Positions 9,673 through 18,430 of a stretch of 20,774 nucleotides of DNA are shown one piece after another. This DNA is from Nemertoderma westbladi (taxonomy: Eukaryota; Xenacoelomorpha; Nemertodermatida; Nemertodermatidae). The notes beneath the pieces are model-generated. The model searched no databases. It was not told the origin of the DNA and saw nothing but the letters and a program-made list of their open reading frames with translations. Where the stretch lies: NCBI GenBank assembly GCA_032718475.1, contig JAUCBJ010001023.1, forward strand, positions 1 to 20,774, given 5' to 3'. The translations under genes were made by a program, and so were the position numbers. Each line of letters begins with the position of its first letter. Position 1 is the first letter of the stretch.

Positions 9673-10288
9673 AAGTGTGCTACTGCTCGTAACCTACGAA
9701 CAAGATTGGAATCAATAGAGGTTGAGAGACCCTCTGAAAGGGTTGGGGTCGACTTAATGGGGGTTTTTGTACCCACTGATAATTGTAATACCTACATTGC
9801 TATTTTTATAGACTATCTAACAAAGTAGGCAGAGTTTGTTTCTTTGTGTGACGGCAGCGCTAAGTCGACAGCGCGCAGCGGATGCGTTTATGCACCGAAT
9901 TGTGCTACGGTATGGATATTATTATCCGACCAGGGTCCGAATTTCAGATCAAAGCTGGTTGAGGAAATTGCGCAACGTTGTTTAACAAGGAAAGTTTTTA
10001 CGGTTCCTTACCAGGATCCACAGTCAGATGGGCTGGCTGAGCGGACGATACAAACTATGACTAGACTTTTGCACTTTCTAACTGACCACAAATCAAGGAT
10101 TGGGATGTAGTATTACCCATTGCTCAATTTAACTGTTGATTCGTCCACTGCGCAAACACCTTTTGCATGGGTTTGTGGCCAGAAAGTGCCCAGCAGATAA
10201 TTTTATATCGAGAGCAAATGTCATCAGTATGGCATTTGGCTAGACAGTGTATTGCGAAATCTCAAATTACTCAGAAACGTAATTTTGA
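9673..10288 (+). pseudogene. Retrotransposon integrase, zinc-finger end and catalytic core
   Basis: It would insert the element's DNA into the chromosome. The frame begins in the tail of the HHCC finger (CATARNLRTRLESI) and gives the first catalytic Asp in ERVGVDLMGVF, then YIAIFIDYLTK. An in-frame TAG at 9826-9828 takes the place of the usual Trp. The second Asp is in LLSDQGPNFRSKL and the Glu is in PQSDGLAERTIQTM, so D-D-E is preserved. Between about 9880 and 9935 the better match is a neighbouring frame (AFMHRIVLRYG), implying two compensating frameshifts. TAG at 10108-10110 ends the frame. The following STAQTPFA-like piece runs to the insertion at 10289. Confidence 0.9.
10278..10288 (+). 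repeat. Target-site duplication, left copy (inverted-repeat element)
   Basis: CGTAATTTTGA is repeated exactly at 11409-11419. Removing everything between the copies joins integrase sequence cleanly. Confidence 0.85.
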
Positions 10289-11408
10289 TTGAGGGACATT
10301 AGTGTCCGCGGGCACTAATGTCTCAGGACTTTAGTGCCCGCGAGTCATTAGTGCCGAGGACCCTGTCTGTAACTGAGACGTTAGTGCCCGCGAGTCATTA
10401 GTGCCCGAGGACCTTGTCTGCAACTGAGACGTTAGTGCCCGCGAGTCATTAGTGCCCGAGGACCTTGTCTGCAACTGAGACGTTAGTGCCCGCGAGTCAT
10501 TAGTGCCCGAGGACCTTGTCTGCAACTGAGACGTTAGTGCCCGCGAGTCATTAGTGCCCGAGGACCTTGTCTGCAACTGAGACGTTAGTGCGAGCGAGTC
10601 ATTAGTGCCCGCACCCCGCACTGAATTTGGAAGTTAAGTATAAGGCAATCCGTTTTTCTTCTTACTTATACCGCATTCAACCAAAGTCATCGACAACGTC
10701 CTCCTCCATTAACATACACCAATTTAATTAATTCCCTAATTTAATTAACTAAAAGTACTACTTTACTTTTAATTCGTCGACAAAATGTCAGACAGTCGAC
10801 TGAATATGTTTCTTGAAATCATTAATTAATAGTTACTAAAATATATTGGTTAGTGCGTACTCGGACCATTATACTGTACTGCACCTTGTTGTTTTTATTA
10901 CACACTGTCTCCAGTAAAGTTAAACAAATTAAACATACTCAACCAAAAGTAGGTTATTTATAAACAATCAAAAGCTGTTGCTTAATTCTCATTCCTTGAA
11001 GACTTTACCACAAAACTAAATAGTAGGCCTATAAATGTCAAGCCATGTCAAGCTGAGGTTAATAAATTTTTTAATCATAAAAGATCGAAGTTGAAATTAA
11101 AATGTTAAATAACGAGATGCGGGAACTAAAGACTGGAAATTATCTTTGAAGTTTGAAGAAAGTAACGACTCGTTTGCATCAGCAGGGAACTAAAGAAGCG
11201 GGAAATGTCTTCCTGGCCTGTTGTATTTATTACATATACTAACTAAGTCGCTAGACGCGGGCACTAATGTCTCGCGGGCACTGTCTCGCGGGCACTAACG
11301 TCTCGCGGGCACTAACGTCCTATGGGACATTAGTGCCCGCGATAATGCGATTAAGTGACCGCGGGCACTAAAGGTACTAATGTCTCGCGGGCACTAACGT
11401 CCCAAGAC
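10289..11408. mobile_element. Non-autonomous TIR DNA transposon, 1.1 kb, 11 bp target duplication
   Basis: The left end TTGAGGGACATTAGTGTCC and the reverse complement of the right end CTTGGGACGTTAGTGCCC match as imperfect inverted repeats. Both ends carry several further copies of the GCGGGCACTAATGTCTC phrase in both orientations (10306-10340 and 11255-11400). No transposase frame exists. The interior from 10621 to 11254 is AT-rich and unremarkable. The long direct target duplication is compatible with Mutator-like elements (usually 8-11 bp), but the superfamily is not proven. Confidence 0.8.
10327..10620 (+). repeat. 51 bp tandem repeat, ~5.7 copies, inside the TIR element
   Basis: The phrase GACGTTAGTGCCCGCGAGTC recurs at 10377, 10428, 10479 and 10530 at exact 51 bp spacing. 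A diverged copy lies at 10581 and a one-base-shorter one starts at 10327. Each unit contains two oppositely related copies of the terminal motif. The open frame on the minus strand here is only a consequence of 51 being divisible by three. Confidence 0.93.
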
Positions 11409-11640
11409 CGTAATTTTGACCGAAAAGTTAAGGATCAGGTCATATCAGAGGGTGATATTTTTTGGGCCAAAAATCATTCCATTAATCCTGGTAGGGCTAC
11501 TGATCGTAAATTCCAAAGTTTGTGGGTCCTTTTCGTGTTACTCACATTGATAATAAAAATGTTACTAATACGCATATAAATGGTTTATGTGATAATAAAA
11601 CTAGAGTTATTAGTAGGGATGATGTGCGTCTTAGAGTAGG
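11409..11640 (+). pseudogene. Retrotransposon integrase C-terminal domain
   Basis: Beginning with the right target duplication, the sequence reads NFDRKVKDQVISEGDIFWAK and continues to RKFQSLW. It then shifts frame (near 11520-11530) to GPFRVTHIDNKN and TRVISRDDVRLRV. The W-x-GPF-x-V pattern is the GPY/F module of gypsy integrase C-termini, which helps bind DNA and shape multimers. One missing base explains the shift. Confidence 0.85.
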
Positions 11641-11918
11641 ACCGTATTTACCGTCACTGCCTACCAATATTCCTGTGAGTGGTCGCAGTGTTAAACGAAT
11701 TTTAGGCCATGATATTGATCAAACTCATAAACCCATAACTGACCACGGTGTAGATGAATCAGAAATTTACCCTTACCAGATTTGTGGCATTCCGTGGTTT
11801 ATAGAAGGTCCATCAATGATAAGATGTGACCGTTGTTTAGATTGGTTCCATTTTCATTGTGTCGGTATTTGTTGATGAACCTGCGGAAGAAACATGGTAC
11901 TGTAGTGATTGTAAATAA
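11640..11918 (+). pseudogene. PHD-like zinc finger at the C-terminus of the gypsy pol
   Basis: After the GPY/F module a ~45-residue spacer leads to ICGIPWFIEGPSMIRCDRC, then LDWFHFHCVGI, then (after a one-base shift at about 11870) DEPAEETWYCSDCK and TAA at 11916-11918. The CDxC, WFHxxCVGI and WYCxxC pattern is that of a PHD finger, which in host proteins usually reads histone H3 tails. Seven of the eight zinc ligands are present. The expected first Cys is Gln (YQIC). PHD identity is from the motif. A targeting role, as for chromodomains in chromoviruses, is inference. Confidence 0.75.
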
Positions 11919-12172
11919 AATTAAAGGAAACAAGTTGATTATTGTTTACATTACAGTATACAGTACAGTTGTAAGTTGATTATTTGTTTATGTTATAAAA
12001 TGAAGGTTTATTAATTTAAAGTTAAGGATATTTTGTTAGATGAAAGATTATTGTGTTATGATTGATTCATATTGCCATTTTGTTATCAGTTGTTTAATCA
12101 GTTGTGTAATTTGAAACTGAAAGTAAATTTTATCGTATTTGTTAATGTAAAGATCGAGCCGATATTTTTCCT
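11919..12172 (+). other. Retrotransposon 3' untranslated region
   Basis: AT-rich sequence between the pol stop and the polypurine tract with no reading frame and no recognisable site. Short repeats such as GTTTAATCAGTTGTGTAAT occur. Nothing more was seen. Confidence 0.6.
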
Positions 12173-12183
12173 GTGAGGGAGGA
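12173..12183 (+). promoter_or_regulatory. Polypurine tract
   Basis: GTGAGGGAGGA lies directly before the TGTAAT that opens the LTR. This is the standard position for the plus-strand DNA primer of LTR elements. Confidence 0.75.
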
Positions 12184-12455
12184 TGTAATGGGAATAGTGT
12201 ATACCCGATTACTGCAATTATGGTATTTATGTAGGCCTACCGGTATTTACAATGGTGACGTAAGTCTGTGATTAATATGAAATTATTGTTGCTTAAGTAA
12301 ATATATGTGTATGTTTGTTATTCATAACATATTGTATTGGGGTTAAGCATTCAATTGTGCTCGGTGCAGATATAACCCAGAAGAGGGCAGTAAGAACTTT
12401 ATCACACTACTGCGTGCGAGCTGCGTCATTCAGTCATTTAAGCATAATTATTACA
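12184..12455 (+). mobile_element. 3' LTR of the gypsy-type element (272 bp)
   Basis: It starts TGTAATGGGAATAG immediately after the polypurine tract and ends ATTATTACA, giving the inverted termini TGTAAT...ATTACA. Possible promoter parts are a TGACGTAA motif (CRE-like) at 12256-12263 and TATAAC at 12371-12376, about 84 bp before the LTR end. The partner 5' LTR is missing, so length and end cannot be confirmed by comparison within the window. The LTR ends 302 bp before the golgin-45 ATG. Confidence 0.75.
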
Positions 12456-12757
12456 TACAGTAGTTACTATGGCACTAGTTAGTAGGCCTACGGTACTGCA
12501 GTAGTGCAGTACGTGCAGTACTGCCTGACTGATGTACTGCTCTACTGTACTCGTATAGGCCTACTGGTCAAGGCCTACTAGATAATTTGTTTTTTAATAG
12601 ATAATTTTTTATTTTACTAGTATCTAGTAGGCCTTGATACTGGTATAGTCATTCATTAGTCATAGTGGTGTAGTGCTGGCTGATTTTGGATTATTAGTTC
12701 AACTATCACAGTAGGCCTATCATTGCTATCAATTATTACTGCATACTGTATTATGAT
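12456..12757 (+). promoter_or_regulatory. Upstream region / possible 5' UTR of golgin-45, with foldback
   Basis: No coding. It is rich in CTGCAGTA/GTACTGCA palindromes (12490-12545) and AGGCCTAC motifs. TCAAGGCCTACTAGATA at 12568-12584 is perfectly inverted at 12621-12637 across a 36 bp AT-rich loop. An in-frame TAG at 12695-12697 closes the golgin frame upstream, so ATG 12758 is the first usable start unless an upstream exon splices in. No convincing TATA box was seen outside the LTR. Confidence 0.5.
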
Positions 12758-13138
12758 ATGATGACTGATTTAAATGAAATACGGTTTGATGGTGACGGTG
12801 AAGAATCATCGGTATCAATATTAACGCAACCCAACCTGAACTTACCTATAGGAGACTCCAGTCAGTTCTTGTTCCAAACTCTGGGATTAGACGTCCAAAC
12901 TCTTGGATTGGACGACAATAAACAAAATGAACCACTAACTGATGGCGATGGAACTAGTTGGTGTACTGTTTGCCGACCAGAACTAACGGGTTGTCATGCC
13001 AACCCGATCGGAATCCGCAGACAGACATCCCAGCCGCAGTTCGGCCAGAATCCCGCCGAAGTTAATTTTACTGACAGAGAACGTCGTTTAATGATCCACA
13101 ATCTAAATTTAACGTCACAGTTAGAGATGCAAATGGAG
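12758..13138 (+). CDS. BLZF1: Golgin-45 (BLZF1 homologue), first visible coding exon
   Basis: Golgin-45 is a coiled-coil Golgi matrix protein that in vertebrates partners GRASP55 and Rab2 and supports medial-Golgi structure and secretion. This exon encodes 127 residues from ATG 12758 and ends in phase 0 before a strong donor (GAG|GTGAGT at 13138/13139). Residues 1-100 are acidic, low in similarity and probably disordered, with a small internal duplication (QTLGLD twice). The last 20-25 residues, TDRERRLMIHNLNLTSQLEM then QME, begin the conserved coiled coil and align in style with the ERRLL...NQL segment that precedes this region in vertebrate golgin-45. The ATG is the first after an in-frame stop at 12695. 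An upstream exon cannot be excluded. Confidence 0.8.
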
Positions 13139-13227
13139 GTGAGTTTATCATTGATTATAGCATTAAGCATTATCAGATTATACAGGTACAGATTTTAGCT
13201 ATACCAGTCTGCCAGTATATGATGTTA

Positions 13228-13235
13228 CTACTGTC
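13228..13235 (+). repeat. hAT target-site duplication, left copy
   Basis: CTACTGTC is repeated exactly at 14367-14374. Eight bases is the family-typical length. Confidence 0.85.
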
Positions 13236-14366
13236 CAGGGATGGCAAAAACCATGGTTTTTTGAAAAACAATTTTTGGTTTTGGTTTTATTGTTTGGTTT
13301 TTTATGGTTTTTTTCGGTTTTTTATGGTTTTTTATGGTTTTTCTGTGGTTTAATTAAATCCAATACCGGTACAGCAATACATACAAATGTAGGGCCTACA
13401 TACAACAGTCTGACAGTACAACCCTTGGCCCTTGCGCTTGCCCAATAGAACAAAATACTGGAATAACTGCTGAACTGAATAAGGCCACATACAGTACTGC
13501 AGTATGCTGGTTTGAAGCGTTTCTTCTGCTGTTCTGTTCTGTCCTTACTCTCATCCAACCCATCTGCCCATGCAGACATGTCTGCATGTCAGCATGTGAC
13601 AAAATACTAACAACATACAACGTAAAAATACATAAAAACTGACATACCAACGTCCAGACGTCTGCACTGCTCCACTGCACGCCAGGCTGCAAACCACCAC
13701 TGAACCGCGCACAACGCCTGCGCACAATTTTTCAGCCCCGCAATATTGGACAATATTACCGCGCATGCAGGCATGCACCGAAAAAAAACGCGCACACCAC
13801 ATTTTAACAATGTAAACGAGAAACATATGCCAGCGAAGCGAGCAAAACCCTTTCATTAACATTGCAAAATGAACAGACTGACAGATGAAAAAGAAACGCG
13901 AGCAAAACTCAAAGTGAGAGAAATTTGTTCATTCTACCTGTCTACTGTTCTAAGAGCTGAACAGTGCACAGTGCAAAATGATAAGATAAAGAAACGCGAG
14001 CAAAACTCAAAAGTCTGAAAGCAGGAAAGTGAGCGAAATTTTTTCCTTCTAACAGTGCAAAATGAAAAAGAAACGAGAGCAAAACTCAAAGTGAGTGAAA
14101 GTTTTTCATTCTACATGTAACAGTGCAAAATGAAAAAGAAATGCGAGCAAAACTCAAAGTGTTCGAAATTTTTTCATTCTAACAGTGCAAAATGAAAAAG
14201 AAACGGGACTACCAGTCTGCTTTATATTATTTAGGCCTACAGCGTTAATTGTAAAATTTTATGAAAAACCATAATAAACCAATTTTTTCGCCTTTTTTTA
14301 AAAGTTGGTTAAACCAAAAAACCATAAAAAACCAATGGTGAGAAAAACCATTGGTTGCCAACCCTG
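13236..14366. mobile_element. Non-autonomous hAT-type DNA transposon (1,131 bp)
   Basis: The left end CAGGGATGGCAAAAACCATG and the reverse complement of the right end, CAGGGTTGGCAACCAATGG, form hAT-like inverted termini (CAGGGnTGGCAA). Perfect 8 bp direct duplications flank them. The subterminal regions are filled with repeats of TTTTTATGGTTTTT (13260-13350) and the inverse AAAAACCAT (14262-14352), probably transposase-binding or hairpin sequence. There is no transposase. The minus-strand open frames at 13396-13862 have no recognisable domain. Confidence 0.9.
13862..14208 (+). repeat. Degenerate ~65-90 bp tandem repeats inside the hAT element
   Basis: Five imperfect copies of the phrase GCAAAATGAAAAAGAAACG, followed in four of them by a GAGCAAAACTCAAAGTG-like stretch and a TTTTTCATTCTA-like stretch. 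They begin near 13864, 13974, 14056, 14124 and 14187, with variable spacing and small indels. Confidence 0.8.
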
Positions 14367-14964
14367 CTACTGTCAGACTGTATTTTAATCAACTCCATTT
14401 ATTTTAACGTATTTTTGCACTAGACATTTATCTTAAAATGATGTTATTATTTAATCAACTTGATCTATTTTAATGTATTTTTTGCACTAGGCTATACCTA
14501 CAGTCAGTTGCGTTAAAATAATAAATAGTACTTCTAACAGTTCTTATTTCAAATAACATATTTTGTAACATATTGTTTTTATTTATAACATTTGTACTTA
14601 GGCAATTCAATGTATATCACGTGTCTCGTAATGTAATGTAATAACTATATGCTGATGGATACAAACTATTATGACACAAATAAATAATACCAATACCAAC
14701 CATGCCAGATACCCCCAGTGCCAGTATACGTGTGTGCAGTGTGTACTTGTAGGGTGTAGGCCCTATTACAGTATTACCTGTATACAGATAGATACAGCTA
14801 TACAATACTGCAATACAGCAATACATGGTATACGGACCAGACGCACAGACGGATACAGTTTACCGGTAATGCTTGTTCATTAATTTCTTTCTGTCATTCA
14901 TTTATTTCTGCCCCCCAACCAAACAGTAACTGAGTAACGTCTTATTTAATTGATTTGTTTTCAG

Positions 14965-15096
14965 GTTAACAAAGAAATGAAGAGATTATTGATTGCGTCA
15001 TTTGGCGAAGATCTACAAGATAAAATCGAAAATCTCGCGCGAGATAAATCTCAACTCTCTCTAGTTATTACTGAGTTAGGCAATAAGGTTTCTACT
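14965..15096 (+). CDS. BLZF1: Golgin-45 second visible coding exon
   Basis: It encodes 44 residues, VNKEMKRLLIASFGEDLQDK, then IENLARDKSQLSLVITELGN and KVST, in phase 0 at both ends. The acceptor is TTTTCAG|GTT and the donor ACT|GTGAGT. This is the most diagnostic stretch with the next exon. The pattern VNxExKxLLxASxGxDLQ followed by LARxKxQL is the conserved start of the golgin-45 central coiled coil in vertebrates. Hydrophobic residues keep a heptad-like spacing. It joins the preceding exon as ...QME-VNKEM without frame change, which supports both junctions. Confidence 0.92.
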
Positions 15097-15241
15097 GTGA
15101 GTAACCGTATTATGCTCTACCTGTTACTGTTGTACAATTAATGATTATTTTACTGTAGCCCACCGTTATTATTATTATGTTATACGGTTCCATACCCATA
15201 ATCTGTGTGTTGTAAGTCAATCTTACAGCTTAGATTCTTAT

Positions 15242-16029
15242 AATTAACATATTTGTGTGTAAAGTATCACTTTACAGTGTTCTGATCCTCGTGGCTTTAT
15301 TTTCACTCACTCACTAACGTTCTTTGTGTAACGAAGCCACTCGGATAATCACACTGTAAAGTGCTACTTTACTAAAGTAAAGTGCTTTATTTTATGTAAA
15401 TAGTTATTATTCCAAAATTGTAACATTACTCAACGCCGTTAGTATTAACAGCGAGTTGTTATTTAGCACTTTACAACTTTAGAGGACATTACAGCATTGT
15501 ATTTGCCTGTACATTTAGTATTGTATTTGGTGCTATTGTTTACGTGGTAACCCATGACGGCGTTAAGTAATGTCCACTAAGGGTACATTACTTAACGCCG
15601 TCATGGTTACCACGTAAACAATAGGTGGAAATTTGCCTGACAGCCAGATAGGCCTACTGCATTACCTACCGGTAGGCGGGGTATAGCTATTAATAACCAG
15701 TAGGGCCTAGCTATATTATTATAACATGGCTCCAAACGCCACCATAAATATAAGCTAACTTATTTATAACATAATTTCTGTCATTTTTACATTTATTTAT
15801 ACAGTAACTAATATAATTTGTGCAGTTTCTATCACTTATAATATATATACAATCATTTCATAGTGTTAAAATTTTGGAATAAAACTACATACATACTTGT
15901 TGCAAAGAACTTTACAGTGTTCTGATCCTCGTGGCTTTATTTTCACTCACTCACTAACGTTCGTTCGTGTAACAAAGCCACTCGGATCATCCCACTGTAA
16001 AGTGATACTTTACACACAAGTATGTAAAT
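15242..16029. mobile_element. Foldback-type element with ~170-180 bp complex inverted arms
   Basis: The left arm (about 15242-15424) and the right arm (about 15865-16029) are inverted copies. ACATATTTGTGTGTAAAG begins the left arm, and its inverse CTTTACACACAAGTATGT ends the right. Each arm also folds on itself: AGTATCACTTTACAGTGTTC with GATCCTCGTGGCTT pairs with AAGCCACTCGGAT and CACTGTAAAGTG, around a CACTCACTCACTAACGTTC loop. The interior is AT-rich and includes a second hairpin at 15533-15624. No coding and no clear target duplication. Confidence 0.7.
15533..15624. repeat. 92 bp near-perfect hairpin
   Basis: The left arm 15533-15573 (41 bases: CTATTGTTTACGTGGTAACC, then CATGACGGCGTTAAGTAATG and T) is matched by 15585-15624 with only one unpaired C. 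The loop is the 11 bases CCACTAAGGGT. Part of the arm (ACATTACTCAACGCCGT) recurs near 15423-15440, inside the larger foldback. Probably a miniature inverted-repeat element nested in the foldback. Confidence 0.92.
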
Positions 16030-16281
16030 AGTTATTACTTTGTAATAAAGAATGTATGTAGCTGTTTATTACAAAATTGTAGATTAATCAGTTTTAGGAT
16101 TAGTAATACAACGATATTGTTGGTAGGTAACTCTAAGTCATACCGGAATAAATAAATTATAAATGTAATAAGTTAGATGAAAGTAGAGAAATACTTAATC
16201 AATTACGGATAACACCGGTTATATTGAAAAATATCTAGGCAAAAAATATCGCCAGTACAATAAGGATATAATATTTGTAAT

Positions 16282-18078
16282 GAAACACTAACTACCAACG
16301 GAAACACTAACTACCAACGGAAACACTAACTACCAACGGAAACACTAACTACCAACGGAAACACTAACTACCAACGGAAACACTAACTACCAACGGAAAC
16401 ACTAACTACCAACGGAAACACTAACTACCAACGGAAACACTAACTACCAACGGAAACACTAACTACCAACGGAAACACTAACTACCAACGGAAACACTAA
16501 CTACCAACGGAAACACTAACTACCAACGGAAACACTAACTACCAACGGAAACACTAACTATCAACGGAAACACTAACTACCAACGGAAACACTAACTACC
16601 AACGGAAACACTAACTACCAACGGAAACACTAACTACCAACGGAAACACTAACTACCAACGGAAACACTAACTACCAACGGAAACACTAACTACCAACGG
16701 AAACACTAACTACCAACGGAAACACTAACTACCAACGGAAACACTAACTACCAACGGAAACACTAACTACCAACGGAAACACTAACTACCAACGGAAACA
16801 CTAACTACCAACGGAAACACTAACTACCAACGGAAACACTAACTATCAACGGAAACACTAACTACCAACGGAAACACTAACTACCAACCTAAACACTAGC
16901 TACCAACGGAAACACTAACTACCAACGGAAACACTAACTACCAACGGAAACACTAACTACCAACGGAAACACTAACTACCAACGGAAACACTAACTACCA
17001 ACCTAAACACTAGCTACCAACGGAAACACTAACTACCAACGGAAACACTAACTACCAACGGAAACACTAACTACCAACGGAAACACTAACTACCAACGGA
17101 AACACTAACTACCAACGGAAACACTAACTACCAACGGAAACACTAACTACCAACGGAAACACTAACTATCAACGGAAAACACTAACTACCAACGGAAACA
17201 CTAACTACCAACGGAAACACTAACTACCAACGGAAACACTAACTACCAACGGAAACACTAACTACCAACGGAAACACTAACTATCAACGGAAACACTAAC
17301 TACCAACGGAAACACTAACTACCAACGGAAACACTAACTACCAACGGAAACACTAACTACCAACGGAAACACTAACTACCAACGGAAACACTAGCTACCA
17401 ACGGAAACACTAACTATCAACGGAAACACTAACTACCAACGGAAACACTAACTACCAACGGAAACACTAACTACCAACGGAAACACTAGCTACCAACGGA
17501 AACACTAGCTACCAACGGAAACACTAACTACCAACGGAAACACTAACTACCAACGGAAACACTAACTACCAACGGAAACACTAGCTACCAACGGAAACAC
17601 TAGCTACCAACGGAAACACTAACTACCAACGGAAACACTAACTACCAACGGAAACACTAACTACCAACGGAAACACTAACTACCAACGGAAACACTAACT
17701 ACCAACGGAAACACTAACTACCAACGGAAACACTAACTACCAACGGAAACACTAACTACCAACGGAAACACTAACTACCAACGGAAACACTAACTACCAA
17801 CGGAAACACTAACTACCAACGGAAACACTAACTACCAACGGAAACACTAACTACCAACGGAAACACTAACTACCAACGGAAACACTAGCTACCAACGGAA
17901 ACACTAACTATCAACGGAAACACTAATTACCAACGGAAACACTAACTACCAACGGAAACACTAACTACCAACGGAAACACTAACTACCAACGGAAACACT
18001 AACTACCAACGGAAACACTAACTACCAACGGAAACACTAACTACCAACGGAAACACTAACTACCAACGGAAACACTAG
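16282..18078 (+). repeat. 19 bp minisatellite, ~94.5 units
   Basis: The unit is GGAAACACTAACTACCAAC, very homogeneous over 1,797 bp. Variants are ACTAGC for ACTAAC, CTATCAAC for CTACCAAC, and a paired CCTAAACACTAGC variant at about 16888 and 17002, 114 bp (six units) apart. There is one single-base insertion near 17177. The unit length is not a multiple of three, so no frame stays open. It lies wholly in intron 2. Confidence 0.97.
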
Positions 18079-18102
18079 CAATAAACTAAAGTCAATATAC
18101 CA

Positions 18103-18243
18103 GGTTACAGTTTTATTTTTGAGAGTAATCAGGTGTTATTTGCGTCGATGTTCCCCTGGAGAGGAATGAATTTTGATTGCGTCACGAGCCCCCCTACCCT
18201 CTATCTATAACAGCTGAATACTCTCCAAAATAAAACTGTAGCC
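18103..18243. mobile_element. 141 bp inverted-repeat element beside the minisatellite
   Basis: The 33 bp arms (18103-18135 and 18211-18243) pair with four mismatches around a 75 bp centre. The core is TACAGTTTTATTTT with GAGAGTA. It is likely a very short MITE-type element. No target duplication is clear. Confidence 0.6.
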
Positions 18244-18430
18244 TGCAATATTAACTTTGTAGTTTTGTTTATTGTTTTGGTTAGAATAACGTGCCACTGT
18301 AATCTGCTCCTTTCCATTTAGCATCAAGACGAATTCGCCGATATGGGGTCTGATTTGCGCCTTCCACCACTCCCTGTCTCCGAAAAACACTAAAAAATCC
18401 AAAAATCATTCTGATAATTTTCACGTTTAG

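Larger units (their letters stand above)
1216..12455 (+). mobile_element. Degenerate Ty3/gypsy-type LTR retrotransposon, 5' truncated, with nested insertions
   Basis: Domains occur in the order expected of the family: gag with a decayed zinc knuckle, aspartic protease, N-terminal RT segment, integrase with D-D-E residues, polypurine tract, LTR. A PHD-like finger follows the integrase. The 5' LTR and primer-binding site are not visible. Most of RT and all of RNase H are absent. The copy carries stops and frameshifts in every domain and cannot make its proteins. Nested insertions are the LINE at 2739-6044, the minisatellite at 6390-9284, the poly-G segment around 9489-9672 and the inverted-repeat element at 10289-11408. 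Gypsy membership rests on the protease-RT-integrase order and the integrase motifs. Confidence 0.85.
13139..14964 (+). other. Golgin-45 intron 1 (1,826 bp)
   Basis: Donor GTGAGT at 13139 and acceptor TTGTTTTCAG ending at 14964 join two phase-0 exons. The intron holds a hAT-type element (13236-14366). The remaining 14375-14964 is AT-rich with CAATACTGCAATACAG-like short repeats around 14790-14830 and no gene. Confidence 0.85.
15097..18430 (+). other. Golgin-45 intron 2 (3,334 bp)
   Basis: Donor GTGAGT at 15097. The acceptor is TTTTCACGTTTAG ending at 18430. It contains a foldback element (15242-16029), a 19 bp minisatellite (16282-18078) and a short inverted-repeat element (18103-18243). The piece 16030-16281 and the ends hold nothing recognisable. 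Confidence 0.85.

Noticed and set aside
10331-10621. Minus-strand 96-codon repetitive frame
   Set aside because: It arises from the 51 bp repeat, whose length is divisible by three. It lies within a non-coding transposon.
13322-13862. Cluster of minus-strand open frames, possible hAT transposase remnant
   Set aside because: No transposase motif could be seen in any of the overlapping frames, and the element is too short to hold one.
14617-14883. Opposed ~70-codon frames in intron 1
   Set aside because: Low-complexity ATAC/CAATAC sequence gives both frames. There is no domain or splice support.
18205-18402. Minus-strand 65-codon frame before exon 3
   Set aside because: It overlaps the short inverted-repeat element and intron sequence and has no recognisable domain.
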